A stretch of DNA of 64,000 nucleotides from JAAYPI01 sp036734385 (GTDB taxonomy: Bacteria; Bacteroidota; Bacteroidia; Bacteroidales; Paludibacteraceae), in NCBI GenBank assembly GCA_036734385.1, contig DAIMYQ010000001.1:1-64000 (forward strand). The letters are read 5' to 3'. The notes beneath the pieces were generated by a model. The model was not told the origin of the DNA and did no database searches. It saw nothing but the letters and a program-made list of their open reading frames with translations. Numbering within the stretch: the stretch's first letter is position 1; each line of letters starts with the position of its first letter. A program made the translations under genes and the position numbers. This document shows positions 56,102-64,000 of this stretch, one piece after another.

Positions 56102-57436
56102 ATGAAAAAAATTGTCATACTTGGAGGAGGAGAAAGCGGTGCCGGATCAGCCGTTCTGGCAAAGGAAGAGGGCTTCGATGTTTTTCTTTCCGATTCTTCA
56201 AAAATAAAACCCATTTACAAAGATTTGCTGAATAAATACAACATCAAGTGGGAAGAAGAAAGGCACACCGAAGAAGTGATTTTAAGTGCAAACGAAGTAA
56301 TTAAAAGTCCGGGGATACCGGATAAAGCTCCAATCATAAAGAAAATAAAGGAAAAACAAATCCCTATTATTTCTGAAATAGAGTTTGCCGGGAGATACAA
56401 CAAAGCCAAAACAATCTGTATTACAGGAAGTAACGGAAAAACAACAACTACCATGCTAACTTATCATATTTTGAAAAGTGCAGGTCTGAACGTAGGTTTG
56501 GCTGGAAATGTGGGTAAAAGTTTTGCTTTACAAGTAGCCGAAAATGATTTTGACTATTACGTCATAGAATTAAGTAGTTTTCAGTTGGACAATATGTATT
56601 CGTTTAAAGCAGATGTAGCCATTTTGTTGAATATCACACCCGACCATTTGGACAGATACAATTATTCTTTTCAAAATTACATTGACGCTAAAATGCGAAT
56701 TGTACAAAATCAAACGGAACAAGACATCTTTATTTACTGGGATGACGATCCAAACATTGCAAAAGAATTAACCAAACGAAATATAATCTCTAAAAAATAT
56801 CCCTTTTCCATGAAAAAAAATACACACAGCAAGGCATTTACTGAAAATAACGAACTTAAAATTAACACAGAAGATACCGATATGAGCATCAACTTAGACA
56901 TCCTATCCATTAAAGGAACACACAATGTGTACAACTCAATGGCAGCAGCACTTTCTGCTAGTGTTATGAATATCAAAAAAGAAGATATTCGTCATTCTTT
57001 ATCGGATTTTGAAGGCGTAGAACATCGTCTAGAGGCAGTAGCAAAAGTAAGAAACATCCTTTTTATAAATGATTCAAAAGCTACTAACGTAAATTCTTGT
57101 TGGTATGCACTAGAAAGTATGAAAACCCCTGTTGTACTTATTCTAGGAGGAACAGATAAGGGAAATGACTACAACGAAATCAAACATTTAGTAGAAGAAA
57201 AAGTTCACACACTGATATTTTTAGGAGTCGACAACAAAAAATTGCAAGATTTCTTCAGTAATATGGGCAAAAAAATCATTTCAACAGAATCAATGGAAGA
57301 TGCTGTAAAATCAGCTTATTTATCGGCAAACAAGGGTGATACGGTTTTACTTTCTCCCTGCTGTGCAAGTTTCGACCTATTTAAAAACTACGAAGACAGA
57401 GGGACAAAATTCAAAGAATGTGTAAAGAATTTGTAA
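56102..57436 (+). CDS. murD: UDP-N-acetylmuramoylalanine-D-glutamate ligase
   Basis: A 444-residue Mur ligase that adds D-glutamate to UDP-MurNAc-L-Ala. It starts VILGGGESGAGSAVLAKEEG, the family N-terminal motif. The ATP site is ITGSNGKTTTTML, with LNITPDHLDRY in the central domain and LSPCCASFDLFKNYEDRG at the C terminus. Five bases after mraY. Confidence 0.95.
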   Translation: MKKIVILGGGESGAGSAVLAKEEGFDVFLSDSSKIKPIYKDLLNKYNIKWEEERHTEEVILSANEVIKSPGIPDKAPIIKKIKEKQIPIISEIEFAGRYNKAKTICITGSNGKTTTTMLTYHILKSAGLNVGLAGNVGKSFALQVAENDFDYYVIELSSFQLDNMYSFKADVAILLNITPDHLDRYNYSFQNYIDAKMRIVQNQTEQDIFIYWDDDPNIAKELTKRNIISKKYPFSMKKNTHSKAFTENNELKINTEDTDMSINLDILSIKGTHNVYNSMAAALSASVMNIKKEDIRHSLSDFEGVEHRLEAVAKVRNILFINDSKATNVNSCWYALESMKTPVVLILGGTDKGNDYNEIKHLVEEKVHTLIFLGVDNKKLQDFFSNMGKKIISTESMEDAVKSAYLSANKGDTVLLSPCCASFDLFKNYEDRGTKFKECVKNL

Positions 57437-57460
57437 TTGAAAGTTTATAACAAGTAAAGC

Positions 57461-58711
57461 ATGCGAGAATTTTTCAAAAAAATATTTAAAGGCGACTCCA
57501 TTCTGTGGATAATTATAGGGCTTTTGCTCCTGATATCATCCGTAGAAATGTTCAGTGCAATAAGCCAAGAAGCTTATAAAACGGAAAACCATTTGGCTCC
57601 GTTTATTGGACATGTGCAGATGCTTACGCTTGGTTTTATTGTTATGGTAATTGCACATCACATTCCCTATCGTTTTTTCAGAATGTTATACATTATTTTT
57701 CTTCCTATAACGGCGGTGCTTTTAATAATGCTGCCATTTGTTGGAATAGAGGTAAACGGAGCTATAAGAGCTATCAAAATTTTGGGTTTCGAATTTCAGC
57801 CTTTAGAATTAGCAAAATTTTCAGTAATTCTGTTTATAGTAGATATGTTGGCTCGAAACCAAAAAGAAGGACAAAATGCAGACAAAGCATTTTTCCCAAT
57901 TTTGGGAGTTTTGGGACTATTTTGCTGCCTTATTGCACCCCAAAATTTATCTACGGCAGTAATGTTATTTGGTGTTGGCATATTGCTTATGGTTATTGGA
58001 AGAATTTCATTTGCTAAAATAGGACTCACTGTTGGAGCCATTTTGGTGGTATTGGTTTCACTATATTTTCTATCTCATACATTTCAACCTAAAGTTTTAC
58101 ATCGACTTAACACATGGGTTGGTCGTATTGACGAATTTATGGAAGAAAGTTCAAAAAAGTCAACCGAAAAGACTTACGAGGTTAACGATGATAATAACCA
58201 AATAATGAACTCAAAAATTGCTATTGCAAACGGAATCAATCCGGCAGGACCGGGCAACAGCACACAGAGAGACTTTTTACCTCTCGCATTTTCAGATTTT
58301 ATTTATGCTATTGTTATAGAAGAATACGGATTATTTGGTGGTATTTTTATCATGATTTTATATCTGATTATTTTATTCAGAAGTGGAATGTTAGCTCACA
58401 AAAGCAGTAAGGCATACCCTGCCTTTTTAGTTACAGGATTATCTTTATTAATCGTACTGCAAGCATTCATAAGTATGGCCGTAACTGTGCATTTAGGACC
58501 TGTTACAGGACAGCCTTTGCCTCTGATAAGCAGAGGTGGAACATCTATCATCATGACAAGTCTATATTTAGGCATAATCCTTAGCGTTAGCCAGTACATT
58601 AAAGAGGAAAATCAACCAAAGGAAAAAACAAAAATAGAAACAGAAGTAGAAACAAAAAACGAAGAAAAACCTACTGAAGAAGTATCCTCGGAAGAAGAAC
58701 AAGAAAATTAA
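57461..58711 (+). CDS. ftsW: Division-specific glycan polymerase, SEDS family
   Basis: A 416-residue polytopic membrane protein of the SEDS family. GNSTQRDFLPLAFSDFIYAIVIEEYG and LPLISRGGTSIIMT are the diagnostic motifs. The C-terminal tail (about 385-416) is an acidic, glutamate-rich stretch. It polymerises septal glycan with FtsI. Twenty-four bases after murD. The upstream half has the usual FSAIS-like first segment and PLELAKFSV. Confidence 0.95.
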   Translation: MREFFKKIFKGDSILWIIIGLLLLISSVEMFSAISQEAYKTENHLAPFIGHVQMLTLGFIVMVIAHHIPYRFFRMLYIIFLPITAVLLIMLPFVGIEVNGAIRAIKILGFEFQPLELAKFSVILFIVDMLARNQKEGQNADKAFFPILGVLGLFCCLIAPQNLSTAVMLFGVGILLMVIGRISFAKIGLTVGAILVVLVSLYFLSHTFQPKVLHRLNTWVGRIDEFMEESSKKSTEKTYEVNDDNNQIMNSKIAIANGINPAGPGNSTQRDFLPLAFSDFIYAIVIEEYGLFGGIFIMILYLIILFRSGMLAHKSSKAYPAFLVTGLSLLIVLQAFISMAVTVHLGPVTGQPLPLISRGGTSIIMTSLYLGIILSVSQYIKEENQPKEKTKIETEVETKNEEKPTEEVSSEEEQEN

Positions 58712-58738
58712 GATTTCATTATTCAAAATATTTTTCAA

Positions 58739-61258
58739 ATGCAAAAAACCATAAATATTATCATCAGCGGAGGCGGCACAGGAGGACATATCTTCCCTGC
58801 AATATCCATAGCCAACAGTATAAAAGAATTGTTACCTAATGCCAACATTTTATTTGTAGGTGCTGAAAATAAAATGGAAATGGAGAAAGTACCTGCCGCC
58901 GGCTATAAAATAGAAGGTTTGCCGGTAAGCGGTTTTGACCGCTCAAGCATGAAAAAAAATATTACGTTTGTTTCCAATTTGTTGAGAAGTCTGAAAAAAG
59001 CAAAAAAGATAATCAAGGGCTTCAAACCTGATATAGTTGTCGGAGTAGGAGGTTTTGCTAGTGGTCCAACACTTTTTATGGCAAATAGATTAGGAATTCC
59101 AACGGTAATTCAGGAACAAAATTCCTATGCGGGAGTTACAAATAAATTATTGGCAAAAAAGGCAAAAAAGATTTGTGTAGCTTACGACAATATGGACAAA
59201 TTCTTTCCTGCAAACAAAATTGTATTGACAGGAAATCCTATACGTCAACAATTACTTGAAAATGCAGACCAAAAAGAAAATGGCTATCAATTCTTCGGAC
59301 TCAGTCACACAAAAAAAACCATTCTAATAATTGGAGGAAGTTTGGGTGCACGCACCATCAACCAAAGCATTTTAAAGGATATTAAATCTTTGTTAGATTC
59401 CAATATACAGGTTATTTGGCAAACAGGAAAGTTTTACATCAATGACATAAAAGCCCAAACAGCTCATTTTGAAACAAAAAACATGATTATTACGGACTTC
59501 GTAGCCCGTATGGATTTGGCTTATAGCATAGCAGATTTAGTTGTATCAAGAGCCGGAGCAAGTTCTATTTCCGAATTAAGTCTATTACAAAAGCCTTGTA
59601 TTTTAGTTCCTTCTCCAAATGTTGCTGAAGATCACCAAACCAAAAACGCTTTAGCTTTGTCGGAAAAGAATGCGGCTATCATGATTTCCGATATGGAAGC
59701 ATCTAATCTTCTTGTTAATAAAGCTCTCTCGGTAGTAAAAAATCAAAATATCCTTGGTGAGTTAAGTACAAACATTGCACATTTTGCGAAACCAGACGCT
59801 TCTAGAAATATTGCTCTGGAAATATTAAAACTATTAGGAATCAACAACTTACCAAAAACAACAGAAGCTACTAAAAAGAAAAAAATAAACAACTATTATT
59901 TCTTGGGCATTGGTGGAATAGGCATGAGTGCATTGGCTCGCTATTTTAAGCAACATGGATGCCAAGTTGGGGGTTACGATTTAACCAAAACAACTTTAAC
60001 AGAAGAACTGGAAAAAGAAGGCATTGAAATCCATTACAAAGACAGTATCAATCTAATTCCTCTCACCTACATGAGCACAGATTCTACAACAATTGTCTAT
60101 ACCCCTGCTATTCCAAAAGATTTACAAGAACTTGTCTTTTTCCAAAAAGGAGGCTTCCGTTTATTAAAACGCTCTGAAATTTTGGGAGAAATTACTCGTT
60201 CTCAAAAAGCCCTTTGCGTATCCGGAACTCATGGAAAAACAACGACTTCTACAATGATAGCACACATTTTTACTCAATCAAAGATTGGAGCAAGCGCTTT
60301 CTTAGGAGGTATATCGAAAAACTATAACAGTAACTTACTCGTTAACACAACAAGCCCATTTGTGGTAGTAGAAGCAGATGAATACGATCGTTCTTTTCAC
60401 CAACTTTCTCCTTACATGGCAGTAGTCACGGCAACTGATGCCGACCATTTGGATATTTACAATGACAGAAATAACTTACTGCAAAGCTTTGCCCACTTCA
60501 CATCTCTTATACAAGAAGGAGGAGTCTTGTTAGCAAAAGAAGGAATTGATTTAATACCCGAATTAGCAAAAAATGTTAAATTATATACCTATTCCGGTAC
60601 AAAAACTGCCGATTTTTATGCAAAAAATATTACTACAGCAAATGGAAAAATCACTTTCGATTTTGTAACGCCAACTGAGACTATCTCTTCGATAGAATTG
60701 GGGGTGCCCATATTGATAAACGTAGAAAATTCTGTAGCAGCCATGTCTATTGCTTATTTGAACGGAATTACTCCTGAAGAAATTAAAAAAGCAATCGCCT
60801 CCTTCGAGGGAATAAAAAGACGTTTTGACGTACAAGTAAAAACTGATAAAGTTACTTTCATTGATGATTATGCACATCATCCTGAAGAACTTAAAGCATC
60901 AATTAATTCTATAAAAGCTCTTTATCCGGACAAAAAAATATGTGGCATTTTTCAACCGCATTTGTATACACGCACACGTGATTTTGCAAATGAATTTGCA
61001 GAAAGTCTTTCGGCATTGGATAGTGTTATTTTACTTGACATTTATCCGGCAAGAGAAAAGCCTATAGAGGGGATTACATCGAATATTATTCTTAGCAAAA
61101 TAAATTGTGCGGAAAAGAAAATATGTAAAAAAGAAAACTTGCTTGATGAGATAAAAACATCTACTTTTGATGTATTAATTACATTGGGGGCAGGAGACAT
61201 TGATAAATTGGTTCCAGAAATCGCTAATTATCTGAAAACTAACGAGCAATCTGAGTAG
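58739..61258 (+). CDS. murG-murC: MurG-MurC fusion: lipid II GlcNAc transferase joined to UDP-MurNAc-L-alanine ligase
   Basis: One uninterrupted 839-residue frame. Residues 1-367 are a complete MurG: SGGGTGGH (10-17), GGFASGP, QEQNSYAGVTN, GGSLGAR and SRAGASSISEL. A lysine- and threonine-rich linker (about 368-384) follows. From 385 the sequence is a complete MurC: LGIGGIGMSALARYF (389 on), ATP site GTHGKTTT (496-503), EADEYDRSF, FQPHLYTRT and a full C-terminal domain. There is no ATG, GTG or TTG in the MurC frame between the end of MurG and the GIGGIG motif, so separate translation of MurC is unlikely. MurC starts the UDP-MurNAc-peptide path and MurG ends lipid II synthesis. Confidence 0.95.
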   Translation: MQKTINIIISGGGTGGHIFPAISIANSIKELLPNANILFVGAENKMEMEKVPAAGYKIEGLPVSGFDRSSMKKNITFVSNLLRSLKKAKKIIKGFKPDIVVGVGGFASGPTLFMANRLGIPTVIQEQNSYAGVTNKLLAKKAKKICVAYDNMDKFFPANKIVLTGNPIRQQLLENADQKENGYQFFGLSHTKKTILIIGGSLGARTINQSILKDIKSLLDSNIQVIWQTGKFYINDIKAQTAHFETKNMIITDFVARMDLAYSIADLVVSRAGASSISELSLLQKPCILVPSPNVAEDHQTKNALALSEKNAAIMISDMEASNLLVNKALSVVKNQNILGELSTNIAHFAKPDASRNIALEILKLLGINNLPKTTEATKKKKINNYYFLGIGGIGMSALARYFKQHGCQVGGYDLTKTTLTEELEKEGIEIHYKDSINLIPLTYMSTDSTTIVYTPAIPKDLQELVFFQKGGFRLLKRSEILGEITRSQKALCVSGTHGKTTTSTMIAHIFTQSKIGASAFLGGISKNYNSNLLVNTTSPFVVVEADEYDRSFHQLSPYMAVVTATDADHLDIYNDRNNLLQSFAHFTSLIQEGGVLLAKEGIDLIPELAKNVKLYTYSGTKTADFYAKNITTANGKITFDFVTPTETISSIELGVPILINVENSVAAMSIAYLNGITPEEIKKAIASFEGIKRRFDVQVKTDKVTFIDDYAHHPEELKASINSIKALYPDKKICGIFQPHLYTRTRDFANEFAESLSALDSVILLDIYPAREKPIEGITSNIILSKINCAEKKICKKENLLDEIKTSTFDVLITLGAGDIDKLVPEIANYLKTNEQSE

Positions 61259-61271
61259 TAAATAATTGTTT

Positions 61272-62018
61272 ATGATAAAGAAATTTTTAGGCATATTTGT
61301 TTCATTGATAGCATTGGCTTACATTACTTACTCAATAATAATGTTTAGCAATGTGAAGGAAACAGAAGTGTGCAAAAAAATCAACATCTATAAACAAGAA
61401 AGTTCTAACGATAACTTTATTAAAACAGATGATATCTCTCAACGTTTAATGGAGAAGGGGCTTTTCCCATTAAATAAAAAATTAGATTATGCAAAAGTAA
61501 ATAAGATAGAAAGATGTTTGAGAAAAATGAATTTTGTAAAACGTGCAGAATGCTACCGTACTAATAATGGAAATTTAGTAGTGACTCTTTGGCAACGACA
61601 CCCTATTTTACATGTAATAACAGAATACAATTCTTATTACATTGATCAAGACCGGAAAAGAATGCCTACATCAAAAAACTTCACCTCTTTAATGCCTATT
61701 GTTTCGGGTTGTGTAACTGAAAGCTTTGCAAAAAAAGAGCTCTATGATTTTGTCGTTTTCCTATCAAAAGATGAATTTTGGAATGCACATATAGACCAAA
61801 TATACGTGCTACCAAACAAAAAAATTGAGCTTGTACCGAAAATTGGAACTGCTAAAGTTATGCTTGGCACAATTGACAATTACGAAAAAAAAATGGAAAA
61901 GTTATCTGCTTTTTATAAAGCTTATCCAGAATATGCTTTTGGAGACAAATATGAAACTATCAATTTGGAATATAATAAACTAATATACGGTACTTTAAAA
62001 AAAACCACAGCCTTATGA
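61272..62018 (+). CDS. ftsQ: Cell division protein FtsQ-like
   Basis: 248 residues from the ATG at 61272; a TTG two codons upstream is weaker. One N-terminal membrane segment (about 4-26) is followed by a periplasmic region with a POTRA-like unit. LRKMNFVKRAECYRTNNGNLVVTLWQRHPILHV matches the FtsQ pattern with R-P at its end. Sequence is diverged, as is normal in Bacteroidota; the name also rests on position between murC and ftsA. The stop overlaps ftsA by 4 bases (ATGA). Confidence 0.9.
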   Translation: MIKKFLGIFVSLIALAYITYSIIMFSNVKETEVCKKINIYKQESSNDNFIKTDDISQRLMEKGLFPLNKKLDYAKVNKIERCLRKMNFVKRAECYRTNNGNLVVTLWQRHPILHVITEYNSYYIDQDRKRMPTSKNFTSLMPIVSGCVTESFAKKELYDFVVFLSKDEFWNAHIDQIYVLPNKKIELVPKIGTAKVMLGTIDNYEKKMEKLSAFYKAYPEYAFGDKYETINLEYNKLIYGTLKKTTAL

Positions 62019-63343
62019 ATGACGATACACCTTACATTTTAGCTTTCGATTTGGGATCAACAAAAATTATCGGTGCTGTTGCTCAAAAAACGGAAGAAGG
62101 ATTGCTAAACATTATTGCTTATGAAGAAGAAGCAACCAAAGAAAATGCAATAAAAAAGGGCACTATCTTCAACATCAGTGATACAGCATTCCATATCAAT
62201 AGTATTGTTACCAAATTGCGTAACAAAAGCAAGCTTAATTTAACCAAAGCGTATGTAGGTTTAGGTGGAGAATTTTTACAATGCACCTATAACATTACAA
62301 AAAGAATTTTGGGTACAGATGAGATTGTGACTGATTCGCTGATAGAAACACTCTATCAGGAGAACTTCAAACTACACTCTCCAAAGTTTGAAATCTTGGA
62401 CGTTATAACACAGGAATTTTTGGTTGATGATGAATTAATAAGTAATCCGGTAGGCATTGATTGTACTTGTCTGGAAGGACGTTATAAAATAATTCACACG
62501 AAAAGCTTGACAATACAAAGCTTCGAAAAAGTTAGAACGATTATCAAAGAAAAGTCAAATATTGAAATCATTGGGACATTAACAGCTCCAATAGCCACAG
62601 CCAACGGACTAATTACAAGTGATGAAAAAGAATTAGGTTGTATGGTTATCGATTTTGGAGGGGGAACAACATCCTATTCTCTATTTACCAAAGGTTATTT
62701 GCGAGAAGCCGGAATCATTCCTTTAGGAGGTAAAACGGTTACAAACGATATCCGCGAATTGAATTTACTGGAAAGTCAGGCAGAAAAGCTAAAGAAAAAA
62801 TTGGGTAGTGCATTGGCTTGCCTTGAGGTTCCGGACAAAAAAATTATTATTGCACGTGCAGAAAATCAAAACGAAGAAAAGTCTGTACAAAGTTCATTTT
62901 TAGCTGAAATTATTGAGGCAAGAGTAACTGAAATAGTTAATTTTTTTCTTACTCCATTGCAACAAAAGGGATATTTCAGACAACTTGGAGCGGGTATTGT
63001 CATAACAGGAGGAGGCTCTCAACTAAATAAAATAAATGAGCTAATGCGTTCCTTAACCGGTTTGGATGTAAGAAACTCTATCGGCAACCATTTACTTGAT
63101 AAAGAAACCATGCCTGAAGCATTTATGAACCCTGCTTATAGCCAAATAGTCGGATTGCTAAGTATGGGAACAGAAAATTGTATCACGGAAGAAAAACCAA
63201 TACAAAAAGAAGAAAAAGGCAAAAAAGTAAAACAACAAGCTACGAGCGAAAAAACAGGTTTCAAATCTAGAATATATGGTCTTGTAGACGGCACAACAAA
63301 ACGCCTGGTTACTCTTTTTGATGACAAAGAAGAATCTATTTAA
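62015..63343 (+). CDS. ftsA: Cell division protein FtsA
   Basis: A 442-residue actin-like ATPase that tethers FtsZ to the membrane. The phosphate 1 motif is LAFDLGSTKIIGAV, phosphate 2 MVIDFGGGTTSYSLF and the adenosine motif GIVITGGGSQLNKI. SHS2 domain 1C is present. A lysine-rich linker precedes a C-terminal amphipathic helix (GLVDGTTKRLVTLFDDKE), the usual membrane-targeting sequence. Confidence 0.96.
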   Translation: MNDDTPYILAFDLGSTKIIGAVAQKTEEGLLNIIAYEEEATKENAIKKGTIFNISDTAFHINSIVTKLRNKSKLNLTKAYVGLGGEFLQCTYNITKRILGTDEIVTDSLIETLYQENFKLHSPKFEILDVITQEFLVDDELISNPVGIDCTCLEGRYKIIHTKSLTIQSFEKVRTIIKEKSNIEIIGTLTAPIATANGLITSDEKELGCMVIDFGGGTTSYSLFTKGYLREAGIIPLGGKTVTNDIRELNLLESQAEKLKKKLGSALACLEVPDKKIIIARAENQNEEKSVQSSFLAEIIEARVTEIVNFFLTPLQQKGYFRQLGAGIVITGGGSQLNKINELMRSLTGLDVRNSIGNHLLDKETMPEAFMNPAYSQIVGLLSMGTENCITEEKPIQKEEKGKKVKQQATSEKTGFKSRIYGLVDGTTKRLVTLFDDKEESI

Positions 63344-63378
63344 ACAATTATAAGTACATTTACAAATATTAATTACCC

Positions 63379-64000
63379 ATGGTAAATTTTGACTTTTCAG
63401 AAAATGCCGAATCCATTATCAAAGTTATTGGAGTTGGTGGCGGTGGTGGAAATGCTGTTAATTATATGTTTTCTCAAGGAATAAAAGACGTTTCTTTTGT
63501 CCTTTGCAACACGGATTATCAAGACTTGAGACGTTCGCCTATTCCATTCAAAATACAACTCGGAAAAGGAGGTTTAGGTGCTGGTAGTGTTCCTGAGGAA
63601 GCTCGTAAAGCTGCGGTTGAAAGCAGAGAGGAAATTGAAAATGCATTGCGTGACAATACACAAATGGCATTCATTACTGCGGGAATGGGTGGTGGAACAG
63701 GAACAGGTGCAGGACCCGTCATTGCTGAAATTGCCAAAAGCATGGGAATTCTTACAGTAGCTATAGTGACCATTCCCTTTGAATTTGAAGGAGAAAAGAA
63801 GATAAAAAAAGCATTACTTGGTGTGGAAGAAATGAGTAAACATGTAGATGCCCTTTTGGTTATTAATAACGAACGACTAGCCGAAATTTTTCCTGACTTT
63901 AGTATGTCCAATGCTTTTGCAAAAGCCGATAATATATTGACGGATGCCGCAAGAGGAATTGCCGAAATCATAACAGAGACGGGATATATCAATGTCGACT
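63379..64000 (+). CDS. ftsZ: Cell division protein FtsZ (3' end outside the window)
   Basis: The first 207 residues of the tubulin-like GTPase. VIGVGGGGGNAVNYM (T1), NTDYQDL (T2) and the signature GGGTGTGAG (T4) are present, with NNERL and the start of the T7 region near the end. Most FtsZ proteins have about three more residues before GLGAG in the T3 loop; here QLGKGGLGAG follows directly. It forms the Z-ring. Thirty-five bases separate it from ftsA. Confidence 0.95.
   Translation, partial: MVNFDFSENAESIIKVIGVGGGGGNAVNYMFSQGIKDVSFVLCNTDYQDLRRSPIPFKIQLGKGGLGAGSVPEEARKAAVESREEIENALRDNTQMAFITAGMGGGTGTGAGPVIAEIAKSMGILTVAIVTIPFEFEGEKKIKKALLGVEEMSKHVDALLVINNERLAEIFPDFSMSNAFAKADNILTDAARGIAEIITETGYINVD

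Noticed and set aside
59850..59900. MurG-MurC fusion as an artefact of a missed stop
   Set aside because: No possible MurC start codon precedes its first conserved motif, and the frame is open through the linker. Read checks are still proposed.
63355..63362. TACATTTA as a separate ftsZ promoter
   Set aside because: It has a mismatch at the key G and no -33 element; 35 bases after ftsA, ftsZ can be read from the cluster.

Overview
The window comes from a low-GC Bacteroidota genome, most likely order Bacteroidales. The evidence is TTTG/TAnnTTTG promoters, near absence of Shine-Dalgarno sites, a type IX secretion (T9SS) giant adhesin paired with PorP/SprF, a Bacteroidota-type RHS tip, a PorP-like and a putative-porin family protein, and a GDP-heptose operon. 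Two runs of exactly 100 N (23146-23245 and 46134-46233) show a draft or metagenome scaffold; each lies inside a gene. I see no tRNA, rRNA, CRISPR array or insertion sequence.

Layout. 1-907: 5'-truncated RHS remnant (-). 1007-1891: lipid kinase, closed by strong hairpins. 2086-5181 (-): two secreted proteins with carbohydrate-module-like folds, then GAPDH. 5483-5947: DUF4494 protein. 5985-12208 (-): carA-carB-PurF-like operon. 12437-18922 (+): tRNA methyltransferase, thioredoxin lipoprotein, mtaB, tgt, porin, solute-binding protein. 18930-28291: patatin, DUF554, tex, then a minus-strand block of prfC, cvfB-like, aminotransferase, TraB/GumN and a gapped surface protein. 28498-32476 (+): GDP-D-glycero-D-manno-heptose operon (hddA, gmhA, hddC, gmhB and a glycosyltransferase). 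Then luxS (-) and a sirtuin (+). 33911-47083 (-): a giant T9SS adhesin of at least about 4,020 residues and its PorP/SprF partner. 47365-49122 (-): an acyltransferase pair resembling GlsA/GlsB of glycine lipid synthesis. 49320-64000 (+): the dcw cell-wall and division cluster mraZ-rsmH-ftsL-ftsI-murE-mraY-murD-ftsW-[murG::murC]-ftsQ-ftsA-ftsZ, with ftsZ cut by the window end.

Most notable: (1) murG and murC are fused in one 839-residue frame. (2) The adhesin carries 18 SprB-type repeats arranged as three complete copies of a six-repeat unit of about 484 residues, with a cysteine pattern repeated exactly in all three copies. (3) Tgt, the sirtuin and GmhB all lack the cysteines that bind structural zinc in their best-known relatives. 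(4) FtsZ appears shortened by about three residues in the nucleotide-contacting T3 loop. Family assignments rest on motif recognition by eye; no database search was possible.
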